From Garcia nutans (taxonomy: Eukaryota; Streptophyta; Magnoliopsida; Malpighiales; Euphorbiaceae), in NCBI GenBank assembly GCA_947685225.1, contig CANTUV010000077.1:1190501-1254500 (forward strand): DNA of 64,000 bases, written 5' to 3'. Below the pieces are notes generated by a model, which did no database searches, had not been told where the DNA came from, and saw only the letters and a list, made by a program, of their open reading frames with translations. Positions 24,454-37,435 of this stretch are shown here, piece after piece (the first letter of the stretch is position 1; every line of letters begins with the position of its first letter). The translations under genes and the position numbers were made by a program.

Positions 24454-27400
24454 GACTTCCCAACCCTATTAAATAATTAAACCTACAAACATTTGTTTAT
24501 AGCCATTCTTTATACTTGCAAAAACTTAATAACTAAAACTAAAAGTCATCCAATAATTAATAAAAACCCTAAAAATACTATTAATAATTACATCAATATA
24601 TATGATGTTGACTCACAAATTCTATATGTATGAAATAATTTGATTAGCTAATTAAAATCAATTTATAATCAAATAATAATTGAAGAAGTTAAAACATCAT
24701 TTTTATTATATATATATATATATATGATCAAGACAATAATTTAGCTATAAAATTGTCTTGCAATTGATAATTAGAATAATGCACACACACACACACACCT
24801 AACCTTCTTTACTTTCTCAAATTTTTGGAGTTTAAGTATTATTGTTAAAATGACCAATGAGGATTTCAAGCTTAAAATATACATGTCTTTGTTTAATAAT
24901 TTTAATTTGAAGTGTGATTTGGCAAATTAAAATTTTTATTTTATTTGGCTAATTAATGCATGAAGCTATATATATATATATATCCCAATGGATTTGGATA
25001 ATTAGTGAAAGAAAACAAATTGACCCTAAATTGTATTAATTTTATGTAAAAAAAGGGGACTTTCAAAATTTGAAGTTGACACATGAGCGATAAATGCTTA
25101 TAGCCATGAAATTATATTTCGATGGTTAGAGATTAATTAAAAATTAAATATTTATTAAAAATTAATAATTTATTTTATATTAAAAAATATAATTTAATAG
25201 TAAGTGCATATTTTTTAAATAATAAATTTAGAATTGATTTTTTTTAAAATATATTAAATTTCAAAACAATTAAATCGCTCCCACAGCTATATACAGTAGC
25301 TCAATTATAAAGCCAATAAATTACTGGCGTTAAATCCCAAAATATTAAGTTTTATACATTTTATTTTTTGTCATCATTTTATTAATTTTATTGAAAAAAA
25401 TAAAAATATCTTATTTAAATTTAATTTTAGATCACTAAAAACATTAAATTGTCTTGATTAATATATTCGAGCTTTTTGTTAATTAGTCAAAATTTTCGAC
25501 TGAGCACATGAAAATATATGATATAAAGAAGAAAAAATACAACACTTTCAAATAATAGAAAATTAGAAAAAATATCAAAAAGAATATATATATATATATA
25601 TATTTAATTGAAATTTTAAGTAAATTTTACAAAATATGTAGTTCTTTCTTTTCTATAACTCCTAACATTTTGTATATTTAATACAAAAGTTGAAACCTTG
25701 AATAAAGATTTTAAAATTTTATTATTGAACTTTTTTTTTGCTTTTAAATTTTTAATAAATATTTTCAATTTTTAACCATAGAAAAAATTAAATTTTAATA
25801 TTACAAATAAATAAAAAAAAATAAAGTAATGCACGTGATTTTCATGAAATGAGACTATGAAATTGAAATTATATATTATAATGAAAACTTTTCCATGATT
25901 TTCTTCAAAAATTAATGTTTTTTTTTTCTTTTTTCTAATGTTTTCCATTGTAATTTCCTAATTTCTGGCACATTTCCTGCCATATAATTTGTATATTTTA
26001 TATCAATGTTTTTTCACTTTATTTATATGAATTAAATTAATAACAAAAAAAAGTTAGGTTTTGGATTTGGATTTGGACTTTCTTTTATGGACCAAATCTC
26101 ATTTGTCTCTATTGTAGACATAAGCACTAAATCTACTATATATTCAAAGATTTAGCCAATTCAATGCTAAATTAATATATATATATATATATATATTATT
26201 CTTAAATTTAAAAAAAAATCTCTATATTTTTTTAAAAAAAATATTGACAATCAAAATTTAAAGACTTCTCAATTTTTAAAAAAAAAAAGAACACTTATTT
26301 CATATAATTTCGAATTAATAAATGAGTCACCATATCCGCAAATTAATGAGGAAAAAATGAAATTTTTATTATATCTTTCTATTCTTTTGATTATTAGCAA
26401 AACCCACTTTTTATTTTTTAAATTTTTAATTTTTTTTCCTACTTTTATAGTAGAAATTGGCTCACCTAGCGATTTTGCTTTAATAAAGATTTCTTGTTAT
26501 CCACTTCTTCTCTAAAAATCAAAGATATAAATATATATTATCTATATATATAAATAATAAGATTTAGTGATATAATTAAATCTCTCACTTTATAATAAAT
26601 AATAAAAAACAAATTATAGGCACTGTGATTTATGCTTTAATGGTGCCTTAATTAGAGTTATTCGTCAAAGATCTTTTCCACATAAATAATAAATTAAATA
26701 TATGCATTAGAACTTTTTTCTACTTCTTCCATTACGTATTTTCCATTTATTTTATTTTCTTTGCTACATCAAAAATTCACAAAATGAAAATAAAATTAAT
26801 ATTTGAAATTTGATATCATAATCTTATAAAATGAATTCACTTATATTTATTTTCTTCTTTATTATGTTTTGAAAGGCTACTACTTTTCAAATTGTTTATA
26901 ATAAGTATTTTTACCTTATTAAAAAATAAAAATCTATTAAAAATTATAAAATTTAATATTGAACATCATATTTTTATATTTTTTAAATAGATACGAGACT
27001 TATTATGTTCAAATTCTCTTATGAATGATGAAAAGAACATTAATATAGGCATTCTTTAGAAATTAATTAAATAACATGTAAATTAGTCTGTCCATTTAAT
27101 TTTTTTTTCTTAAATTTAGTTTAAAAAAATATTAACAAAAAGAAAACAACACGTTAATAAATTAATTTAAAAAAGACTCTTAAGGCACTTTCACATATGG
27201 GATGGGAATATGAAAATGATGTAAAGTGCACTTAAACAATCTCATAGAGTAAGACCTAGTTTAGACAAGACTTAGTTTTGTATCTTCAACTTTTGGATTG
27301 TGACCTTATATATTGTTTATTTAAGATTATTAAAAAAATTACTATATGTCATTTTTTTTATTTTTTTTTAAATATACCACTATTTTCATACATATCTTTA

Positions 27401-27650
27401 ATATATCAAATATATACTAAATATATACCTCTAAAAGTAGAGTATACTAATTATATATTTCTAAAAGTAAAATATTTTTTTAATATACTAGATATACACT
27501 AGACGGATATCTTTGAAAGAAATGATATTTTTAAAATTGAAAGCTAAAAGGTGATATTTTTTAAAGAAAAAAAAAGTGGGCATTTTTTAAAAATAATTTT
27601 AATTTTTGGGATATTTTTTAAGAAACTTCGAAAAAAAAGTGTTAATAGTG

Positions 27651-28893
27651 AGGTGAATCCCACAAAAATTATGCAAACCTAATTCAGAATACTGCAGTAA
27701 AATGTTTGCCAACAAACATTTCTAATAATTAGATGTTCTCTACTTGATGATAAGTACATCATTAATTATATAAAAACTTTGAATTCACACAACACAAGAC
27801 AACATTACAATGAGTGAGTAAAGAAAGATTTAATGTGGAACAATGTCATTAGTGCCAATATTTTTATGATAATGCAAAAAAAATTGCCCCCACATGTTAT
27901 TAAGACAGAAAAGATTTATTTAGTTTAAGAGGAACCTAAATAAGCATATTACAAGTAATTATCAAATCAGCAAAATAATACCCCACATTGATATTTCACA
28001 ATGATAGTGGACCCACCTATAATTAAGTTTCTGCACCAACAACACACTGTTTTCTGGCTACTGTAGCATAAATATTTACCTTAATGTTGGGAAGATGTAT
28101 GCAAATACTTTAATCATAGTGGCACCAACCACATTTGTGCATATTAACTCCAGACAACTCAATCTTGCTCCCTCACCAAGAAAAAATGACATAAAGTTAA
28201 TCTTTTAATTGTTAACTCATGAAGCAGTATTTACAGTATCAACTCCATTAAATGCTTTATCAAGATCTTAAAATTCCCAGACAAAAGAATGAATTCTTAT
28301 TCGTCCTGTTAATTTTAGGACCATTTCACTCAGAAAGCTATAAACATATAAGTAACAGAATGACTTGTATATACACAAATAAGCAAATATCATGATGTTG
28401 AGCAGGCGAGCAATATGTTGTGTAACACTCATGAGAAGAAAGAAAAATGAAATAAACAAGAAACCTAGGATGCAATGGCTGTCAGTTTTTGAGCAATAAA
28501 ATGATGGATATCAAGAAAAAATGTATAATTCTTGTATGATGAACTCGTAATTTTGAGGTCATTAACATTGATGACGATTTATAAATATCACTTTGACTGC
28601 AATACAAATAAGGAATTTGTTATGCATGATACATGTATTTATATGCATGTTTTTCAAGCAGAGCAGCTTACTAACCTCAAAGACTCCGGAAAATTTCTTC
28701 TCATTAGCGCATGCAGTAGACGTTAATGCAACTGAAAACAACTCATTTGGAATCCACTGCATGATATCAGGCCTAAAATTGGCAATCACGCAAAAGCAAT
28801 GAGCTCCACTCACTAATGCTCTGCTTCAGAAGTCCATAAGCCTCGGCTGCCAAAGTTTCTAGGTCAAATAATTTAAAGAAACTGCAGGCTATA
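27651..28893. other. 3' flank of the transposase-derived gene
   Basis: Composition becomes less AT-rich here than in the preceding 10 kb. The portion next to 28893 reads on the minus strand as continuing transcript-like sequence (28560-28890) and may be 3' UTR. Small ORFs on both strands lack any recognisable motif. I do not call a gene. Confidence 0.4.
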
Positions 28894-30774
28894 TCACAAG
28901 TTGTTGTGGATATTTACAATTGCCTTCATTTGATCAAGATGGGAACCATCCCATGTCTTAACTCCAGAAGAACTTGAAATAACATTTCTCTGGCCAGGAG
29001 AGGAGCTCAAATTGCTATTTCTATGGCCATGAAGTCTAAGATTGTTTCTAACAAAAAGATCTTCCACTCTCTGCACTCCCAACTTGTTCACTGCTGCTCG
29101 ACACAAAATGTCATTAGTTTGCCAAATGTCTTGACACATTGTAATGCTTGCAACCTGACTCAGAACCTTTATGGCTAGTTTCTGCAGGCTAAGGGTTTCA
29201 AAACCAAAGTTCTCCCACCATGTAACTGGGTCCATTTTATCCCGACAATCCACAGCATCTTCTTCTCCTAAAGATCCCTCTAGATGCCAGTATGAGCTGA
29301 GCTGCTCTCTGAGAATACGTCTGGCTGCACTTTCAGCCTCATTTCTTTCCAGAGTAGCTTTCCAGCCTTGCATTACACATTTTTCATTCGTTTGAAATTT
29401 CCCGATATATCTAGGGTTCTGTATATAAGCTGGAGCAAGAAGAGGGGAAAATAGAACGTCCCGTTTGTTCTCAATTAGTCCTTCCAACTGATTTAATATG
29501 TCATCATCAATTGCCTTGCCCCTCAAGGTTTCAAGTGCCTGAACCCGCCAATCATAAGCATCACCCATAACAGACTTATCAATATCAAGAGTAGCTAATA
29601 ATCTTACGAATGGCTCATATAACTGCAACAACAAATGAGCCTTGCTCCAGAAGTCGTTCCCTAAAATGGCAGATTCAACACTTTCAACATCATCTGCAGT
29701 ACTGTGCTTCCACTGCTTCCACTCTTCACTAACAACAACCTCTTGAAGAGCTTGCCTTAACTCGAAAATCCTCTGAACAAAACAATAGGAAGGTGCATAC
29801 CTCGAAGAAACCGAATAAGAGCTCTCTTTCAGATTTTGAATGAAAACACATCGAGAATTATGTTGATATGTCATCATGCATTGTTCAATTGCCTTAGCAC
29901 ACAAGACAATATGTTTTACCCATTCCACTTCAGCTATTTCTTCCATCAACATGAGGACAGAGTGTGAAGACCAAAATATATGAGCGAACTTCGATAATAT
30001 ATAAGATTCAGATGATTTACAGGCATCACCAAGATGTGAGATAATCTGACCTACTTCCACAATTGCATCAAAAAGGGCACCAGTAAACACATGGTCTCTT
30101 CATCAATATCATCTACATCCACTGCTTTCAGAAATAGATGACCCCTGGGACCTGAGACAAATATATCAATGTGGAAACTACCTAATGTACTATCTAATCG
30201 ACCTACACACAACATTGTGCATCCAGTATGCAGCCAGGACTCTCTAACTAAAGCCATCGATTTTTCAATTCTTCCTTTCTCTTTACTTAAAAAAGAATCA
30301 GACAGCTTATCTGCTGATGGGGGTTCATACCCAGACCCAAAAGAACCAATTGCTTTCACCATTTCATGAAAGTAAGGTGAGTTAACAATATCAATATTTA
30401 ATCCATCAGCATAAAAAAATCTAGCTGCTGAGTCATCTAAATCATCTTTGCTGACAGTTTTCCAGGTAAGACTTGGTTGTGAAGTTCGAATGTGCTTGCC
30501 AGGCTTCCCATTCATGCAATTCTTTTTCTTTTTCCTTGCAAGACGTTCCTCCTCCAGAATCTGAAATGCTTCTCTGAGAGACCTGTCTACTGCTGGACAG
30601 CTTTTGACCCCAACACCCGAGAATCCAAGAAGGTGGGCTCTTAACACATGAATATGAGCCATTACATCTTAGATTACAATGGATACATTTCCACCTTTTC
30701 GTACCACTTCCCCTGTCAAATCCACCAAAGACGCTAACATGTTCCCATCCCCACTTATCTGATTCGGATGGCAT
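28894..30774 (-). pseudogene. BED zinc finger / DUF659 hAT transposase-like gene with two frameshifts
   Basis: Three overlapping frames together spell one protein of the plant BED-DUF659-hAT family. The first (ATG 30774-30772) gives a BED-type finger with KWGWEHV and KRWKCIHC, then GSYSCVK. After an extra base near 30636-30643 the sense continues in another frame (AHLLGFSGVGVKSCPAV...), with DUF659 (RESWLHTGCTM...VSGPRGHLFLKAVDVDD). After a missing base near 30088-30098 it returns to the first frame (FTGALFDAIVEVGQ...), through the RNase H-like part to the C-terminal hAT dimerisation region (DPVTWWENFG...). The usual Asp of the DUF659 D-x-W-T-D motif is replaced (CVGRLDS), so it is unlikely to be an active transposase. 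As written, translation would stop near 30442. It is either a decaying domesticated gene or an intact gene with two base errors in the assembly. Confidence 0.8.
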
Positions 30775-30799
30775 ACCTTTGAGCCCAAGTTCTGTACAC

Positions 30800-32498
30800 C
30801 TGAATTGAAAGACATGCAACTCTGTTAGTATGAGAGATTAACATTAGAAAATGCTTCACTAAGCATATCTATGAAATCAAATCTATATCTCTACTGATAA
30901 TGCCAGTACTATTATAATATATTGCTAAAAAAAATTCCCATGAAAATTTCAAAAACTAATGAACAAACCAGAGAGATTGCTTCAAAATGAAATATAATAG
31001 TCTATCTATGCATCTTATAATTTTCATATCCTGATATCTCCAAATAATTGTCATAAATTTCATTTAGAAGAATAAGCTGTGATAATGTAAACTTAAGCAA
31101 TCCGCATCTAAATCATAGCGTTTGGTAGCAAATGATTGGCTTAAAAATTGAAATTAAATGAAATCAGAGGCAAACCAACTAATATTCCACCAGACTGGGG
31201 ATTCAAAAGTTCAATGACATGGTAGAACATTCAATTTTTTTTTATGCTTTTCAACATTTGTAAATACAAGAATATAAAATTCAAACTAAAAACCACAAAT
31301 TTTTGTAGGAAAAAAGAGAGCTTTCTAGCCCCATTTCCATGAACTGGAAAATGGGTACAAAATTAAGATAATAAGAAATTTAACTCCCTCCGTTCTCTTT
31401 ATATAGAGAAAACTGAAAAATTACGGGAATTAAGGAGGTAGTTAATTTATTTATTAATCATAATTTATTTTAAAAGAGAGACAATTTATGAACACAATAC
31501 TCTAGAGAGTATTTATGATCAAAATTTTCATTTAAAAATGGAGGAGATAAATTGTCATCCATTTATACAATAAGTGCACATATTTACATGCAAAATGAAT
31601 CATTATATACAATTAAATTATTTTCATATAGTGCAATACTTTATAAATTTGTGCCCAAAATATTGAAGAGAGAAAAACATATAGCGATCGTGTACAAATC
31701 TATAAATTTGGACACAAATATCAAATAGACTCATTTAGAAATACTACACAAAGCATTCACCAAAATCATTTTCATAAGAATAAACGCAATATTACGATAA
31801 AAAAAATTATCCCAATTATAATTTTGATATAAATACAACTACCTCTTTTAAATAACTAGAGTTCGATAGATAAAACTAGTGTCCATATTATGATACATGA
31901 CAAGAACTAACTGATAGTTATGTCCTAATTAGTAAAACAAAGCACAACTTGATAAAATCTCTCATAACTATAGCATTAATTCATACATTGAAAAGTGAAG
32001 CATATTAATTATGCAGCTTAAATTTATCTATCACTATTCTCGTTTGATGTGCAAAATTCAGCCACTTACAAGAATAATTTCAAAATTTTTTTAAGGAACA
32101 CTCTTCTATAATTTTCATTTTAAGTATTTTTCTTTATATAAAAAAACATCTTAAATAAAAATTTTATCTATATAAGGAGAACGGAGGGAGTATCATCATT
32201 TATCTCTCACATTCTAATTATGTAAACAATACCAATCAGTTCACAGATCTCATTACTCATTTTCATTATTGATTTCAATGTTTTACTAACTAAACTCTGA
32301 AAAATCATGATTCTACAAGGAAAAATTCAGATTAAAACTTGAAAACATAACAAAGCATGCTCAGTTGCTAAATGTAATAACAAAAATGAAATTTAACATT
32401 GAAAATGATTTAAAAAAAACAAAATTAAACACTCAATAGACAAAAATAAATTTAAAATTCAAATTGTGAGAGAGAGAGAGAAAGATGAGTTTGTTTAC
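30800..32498 (-). other. Predicted 5' UTR intron of the BED/hAT gene
   Basis: On the minus strand an acceptor (TTCAATTCAG) lies at the 30800 edge, 26 bases before the ATG, and a donor (CTCG then GTAAAC) lies at 32498. This leaves a 1.7-kb intron that contains the 807-bp transposon copy B. Inferred from splice consensus only. Confidence 0.55.
31384..32190. mobile_element. Non-autonomous TIR DNA transposon, copy B
   Basis: The ends are inverted: CTCCCTCCGTTCTC (31384) with TTTATATAG following, and CTATATAAG then GAGAACGGAGGGAG (to 32190). TA follows the right end; the left end has TA one base away. The body aligns with copy A at 1-801. At 807 bp it is long for a Stowaway MITE and has no coding capacity, so it is a deletion derivative or an unusually large non-autonomous element. 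It sits in the predicted 5' UTR intron of the BED/hAT gene. Confidence 0.88.
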
Positions 32499-32690
32499 CG
32501 AGTTAGTGAATTCCAGCAGAAACGATTCTTTTTTTGGGCAAAATTCGAAACCTGCGTTTCATTTTGAAAGGGTTTCTCAGAAATATTTGAAACTTCGAAA
32601 CAGAGTTTTTTTTTCTTTTTCTTTTTTTTTAATTTTAATGGAGACTTTGGGGAGTGTTTCGTTGCTGGTTATCAGAACTCCGTAACTAGT
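32499..32690 (-). other. Predicted 5' UTR exon of the BED/hAT gene
   Basis: The minus strand upstream of the donor at 32498 is less AT-rich. The upstream limit is set only by the promoter-like motifs at 32724-32755. It has no conserved coding content. Confidence 0.45.
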
Positions 32691-32723
32691 AGAATTTTGT
32701 TCAAGACAGTAGCTCTAGTTATA

Positions 32724-32755
32724 TGGGCTGGGCTGAATTAATGACAAAAGCCCAG
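32724..32755 (-). promoter_or_regulatory. Site II (TGGGCT) promoter motifs
   Basis: TGGGCTGGGCT at 32724-32734 and its inverted partner AGCCCA at 32749-32754 are site II elements bound by TCP factors and common just upstream of plant housekeeping genes. The placement fits a promoter for the minus-strand BED/hAT gene. Confidence 0.45.
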
Positions 32756-32759
32756 CTAG

Positions 32760-33670
32760 TCTAAATTCAACTTATGCTACTATAAAAAAAAAGGGCACAA
32801 AAAATAATCATGAATATTTTACATTAAACTGTAATTTTTTTTAGAAAATTATAGGAAAAATTATACTTTATCATTTTTTTATAAATTTTTTTATATTTTA
32901 ATAAAAATATTTTAATTATTTTATAAAAATATATAATAAACTTAAAATAAATTCATAATAAACTTATAAAAATTATTATATATGTAATAAATTTATAATA
33001 AATGTATAATAAACTATGCATAACTGGTAAATTCATAAATCAATCATAAATTCTTATATATTTAAATATATTTTAAAAATATAATAAAAATTACTATTTT
33101 TATAAAATTTTAAAATTATATTATATATTATTTTTTAAGTTTAACTTTCATTTTTCTGTTTTTATTTTTAATCTTCTATTTTTTTTTATTTTTAGATTTT
33201 CTTAAATTTTGTGTTTACAAAAATACATGGTGTTCCCTGCTTTTATTTTCGCAATTTTCACGCTCTTTCAAATTTTGACCTGTTTCTGGCTCTTTTAGTT
33301 TTGTGGGATCCCTTAACGCATGCCTCTTTTTTTTTGCTTGAACTAAAATCTTAAATAGAAAGATCCTTTCTTAATTACTTTTCCTCGTCTTTCTCTCATT
33401 CATTTATATTTCTTTTTTTTTATTTTTACAAATATATATTATATTTTTCTATTAAATATATTAATAACACAAATTAATAATAATTATAGTAAATGAAATA
33501 AAAATTATTTTAGATAATATCTTATTAAAAAATAAAAATAAATGAAAATGAAAACAAATAAAATTATATTTCGCCATAATGTCAATAAAAATTTTATATT
33601 TATTTATTTGTAATTATTAATATTGAAGTCATTTTTAAAATTAAAATATTTGGATTTAAGTGGAAGTAAA
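32760..33670. other. AT-rich intergenic sequence
   Basis: The first 350 bp are full of TTATAATAAA/TAAATTCATAA stretches resembling the inverted-repeat element in GAT1 intron 5 (53758-54305) and may be a decayed relative. The rest shows no gene. Confidence 0.4.
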
Positions 33671-33671
33671 A

Positions 33672-34006
33672 TGATTAAGATTTAAAAGAATAAAAGTATA
33701 TAAGTAATATGTGTTCAATTATATGTTACATATAACAACATATACTTATTAAAATTTAAAATAATAGCGGTATAAAAGTGATACATATTTAGTTATATAT
33801 TGATATATGTCAGTATATATTATATATAACAATATATATGTGTTAAATTTTAAAAAAATAAGATTATAAAGTTGATATATGTTTAGTTATATATTAATAT
33901 ATATTATATATAAAAATATATACTTGTTAAATTTTTTAAAAATAAGAGTATAAAACTATTATATATTTAGTTATATGTCAGTATATGTTATATATAATAA
34001 TATATA
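33672..34006. repeat. AT-rich tandem array, left part
   Basis: Repeating units of about 80-95 bp start with a TAAAATTTAAAA(T/A)AATA-like block, followed by TATAAA(A/G)(C/G)T, TTTAGTTATAT, TGTCAGTATAT and ATATATAACAATATAT. About four copies are seen before the solo LTR interrupts the array. Confidence 0.8.
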
Positions 34007-36635
34007 TGTCACGACCCAATCCAAAAGCACGTGACTTACACTAGAAAATGAAAAAAATATGTAACTTTTAGAACCCGTAGTAAGCTTGACAACTCATTTT
34101 CTAATAAATTTATATTATAATAATCATTATTATTTCAAACTGAACCTACGAGCCCACTAATTATACACTACTAGTGCATCTCATCATTGTTATAATATAT
34201 TGGTTAACAATCCTATTTGACCAGATAACAGAATTAAATAGAAAAATAGATAGATAAGTATCATACGGAGTTTTAAATTACAACAATGCAAATTAGATAA
34301 GAAATAAAATAAATAATTGAATAATTTTTGTCGAGAAATAAAAAAGCAATATGATTTGAATAAACAGTACCTTTATGCCCAACCTACAACCTGAAAAAGA
34401 ATGATGAACAAGAATGAGCGTTCAACTCAATGAACTATATTGTAATTAATATAATATAACTATCACATGCATAACGTGCTCATACAAATGCCAATCAACC
34501 AACAAATCACATAAGCAAGCAAGGCTATTAGTAAGTCATTGGAGTCACACTAAGCCTCAAACTGGAAAGCCTATCCTCTTATATTACTCTCTTAGTCCAT
34601 ACATTTCTATTAGAATCCAATACATATATAGGGTCCGCCGTCACAGCCATAGCTAAGCAGCGCTACCCGACTGATAAGCAGTGCTGAGCGTAAAAATACC
34701 CCCACCATCAAGTCATTCTTAATCTCATTATATAATATCCTCATATCATAATTCGTATCTCCGATCATCTATGGTCTCACATCATTCTAACTTTATTCGG
34801 CATAACATATTATATGCATTAAGCACAACCAACTCATACTCAACACGCATTATACTTATAATAATAATAAATATATATATATATATATATATTTCACAAG
34901 CAGTTGATGCATTATGCAAATATAATTATAAGTGTAAATTAGAAGAATAGTGTATTATATTATTCTATATAACTCGCATATTTATGAAAATTCAACGATT
35001 TTTCTTAAATTTTTTTATTAAAAATTAGAAGACACTTGAAAGTATTTTCAATTGATAATAAAACTATTAAAATATAGAGAAATACGATTCTATAAATTCT
35101 ACTAAAATTTTGGCAGAGTCTCATCTATAACTAGGATATTTTTTTCTAAAACAAAACGAGAACACACTTTAAAAAACCCACAATAGTCAACATCAACCCA
35201 ATTGTCCCATTTGGATTACCATCATAATTCTCAATAACTCAAATATAAGCCCAACGTACATCTCATAAATACAATAGTAATAGTTTATTAAATCAATATT
35301 AATATTATTTATTTAAATTATTAATAAAATATTCACCTAAAATTTTAAGATATATGCTAATTTAATTTTAAATAATTCTTAAAAAATTATTTCATAACCG
35401 TCCCTCAATTATAATTAATTACAATATAATTTATTTACCTCACTTATAAAAATAATTTGATTATTTTAATTATAAAAATACTAATTTTAATCAACTAATT
35501 AGTTTTATAAATTTTTAAATATAATATTTTAACCATTTAATTTAATTACTTGATACTCTATTAACTTATTTAATATTTAATAATTAACTCAATTAAGATT
35601 ATAATCTTTACATTATAAATTTTTATATAAAATCATAATCTAATTTAATCGAGCTCATTAAATATTTTTCATAATTAATAAATAATAATTACAACTTATC
35701 AATTTATTTTAAGCAATTCTCCATTTAATTTATACTAATTAATAATTTTTTTCATTAATTATAACTAATTCAGATTATATATATATTAATTCTATAAATT
35801 ATTACTTAATAATTAATTAGTTTTAAATTAACACATTCAAAATATCTAAATTTCATTCTATTAAATAATCAATCATTAATTATACATATTTATTATCATT
35901 ATTTTTTTCTTTTAATTATATCTAAAATTACTAATCATAACTCATAATTCATTTTATTATCTAATTATAAATTTTTACCAATTAAATGCTAAAAATTTAT
36001 AATAATTAACCTTCAACTATTCATTTTTATTTATTTATTTATTATTTTATTCATTATTTATTATATTTTTTTATCATCGTCAAAATAGTAACTTTATTGT
36101 TGAATAATATCATCATCGCCAAAAATTGGTGACTGCATTTCGGCCAATTTAAAATATGCTCTAAAATTTATAAATAATATACTAAAATGAAACTTAAGAT
36201 GAGAGAATTTTAAAAATACCAATTTTGCTGTGAAAGAAGATCGAAAAAGGGCTGAAAACCTCGTCGGCGCGTGAACATTACTACGGTATCGAACGACGGG
36301 GATCTTAGTGGCATTAGACTCGTCAAACGATGAACTTTCTAATAGTGTGAGAGGCGTCAATAAATGATAACTGAATGGCGGTAGATAAAAAAATCGATCT
36401 GCTTCTCTCTCCTTCTCACTTTCTCTTTCCTCATTTCTGCTCTTTCTCTCTCTTTCTCTTTTCTTCTTTTTTTGTTTTTTTTTGTTTTTTTTCCTCTTTC
36501 TCTTATAAATACATATATATTTATTTATTTATTTATTTTTCCTTTTTTAAAATATTAAATATTCTATTTAATAAATAATAATATTATTATTATTCTCATC
36601 ATTTTTTAAAATAATTTAAAATTTGGGTTATTATA
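34007..36635. mobile_element. Solo LTR (~2.6 kb) inserted in the tandem array
   Basis: It starts TGTCACGACCCAA and ends TTGGGTTATTATA. The start is typical of large plant Ty3/Gypsy LTRs, and the end would be ...TTACA but has decayed. A 5-bp duplication ATATA flanks it (34002-34006, 36636-36640), although such a sequence is common here. Inside are a GC-richer block (36240-36370), a polypyrimidine tract and TTATAAATA near 36503 as a likely TATA box. No internal retroelement genes are present, and the same tandem array resumes on the other side. Confidence 0.75.
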
Positions 36636-36640
36636 ATATA

Positions 36641-37435
36641 ATTTTTATTTTTTAAAAAATAAGACTATGAAACTATTATATATATTTAGTTATATGCCAA
36701 TATATAATATATGTAATAACATATATGTATTAAATTTTAAAAGAATAAGAGTATAAAATAATTATATTTTTAGTTATCTGTCAGTATATGTTAATATATG
36801 TCGATATATATTACGTATATTTTAATAATATATATTGATATATGTCAATATATATTGGTATATGTTGATATATGTCGGTATATGTTGATATATGTTAAAT
36901 TTCAAAAGAATAAGATTATAAAATTATCATATGTTTAGTTATATATTGGTATATATTTAGTTATATATTGGTATATATTATATATAATAATATATTTGCA
37001 TTAAATTTTAAAATAATAAAAGTATTAAATTGATATATTTTTAGTTATATATGTTGATATATATTATATATTTTAAATTATATATATTAATATATGTCGA
37101 CATATGTCAGTATATATCTATATATATTGATATATGTCAGTATATGTTATATATAATATTATATGCGTATTAAATTTTAAAAGAATATGAGAATAAAAAT
37201 ATTATATGTATAATTATATCGATATATATTTCACATAATGGCATACACGTGCTAAATTTTAAAAGAATAAGAGTATAAAAGTGATATATGTTAAATTATA
37301 TATGTCCATATATGTTACATATAATAATATATGCGTGTTAAATTTTAAAAGAATAAGAGTAAAAAATTATTATTTATTTAGCTATATCTCGCTATATATT
37401 ATTTAGTAACATAAGATTATTAATTTTTTGAAAAA
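36641..37435. repeat. AT-rich tandem array, right part
   Basis: About seven further units, each beginning AAATTTTAAAA(G)AATAAGA(G)TATAAAA. Units vary in length from about 80 to 190 bp because an inner TATATGTC(A/G)(G/A)TATATGTTGA motif is itself expanded in some copies (for example 36780-36895 and 37075-37160). Confidence 0.82.

Larger units (their letters stand above)
16851..27650. other. 10.8 kb AT-rich intergenic region
   Basis: No open frame here shows a recognisable domain or plausible exon structure. It holds poly-A/T runs, TA and TTA microsatellites (19217-19272, 24370-24453, TA runs near 19835, 24705, 25585, 26175), a CA repeat at 24782-24798 and the small tandem repeats listed separately. 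Regulatory DNA for CSLA could lie in the first few kb. Confidence 0.6.

Noticed and set aside
36094..36360. 88-residue minus-strand open frame in the solo LTR
   Set aside because: No conserved domain; the GC-richer LTR block simply lacks stops there.
33672..37435. Regular repeats that might suggest a CRISPR array
   Set aside because: Units are diverged AT-rich tandem copies with no unique spacers, in a plant nuclear genome interrupted by an LTR.
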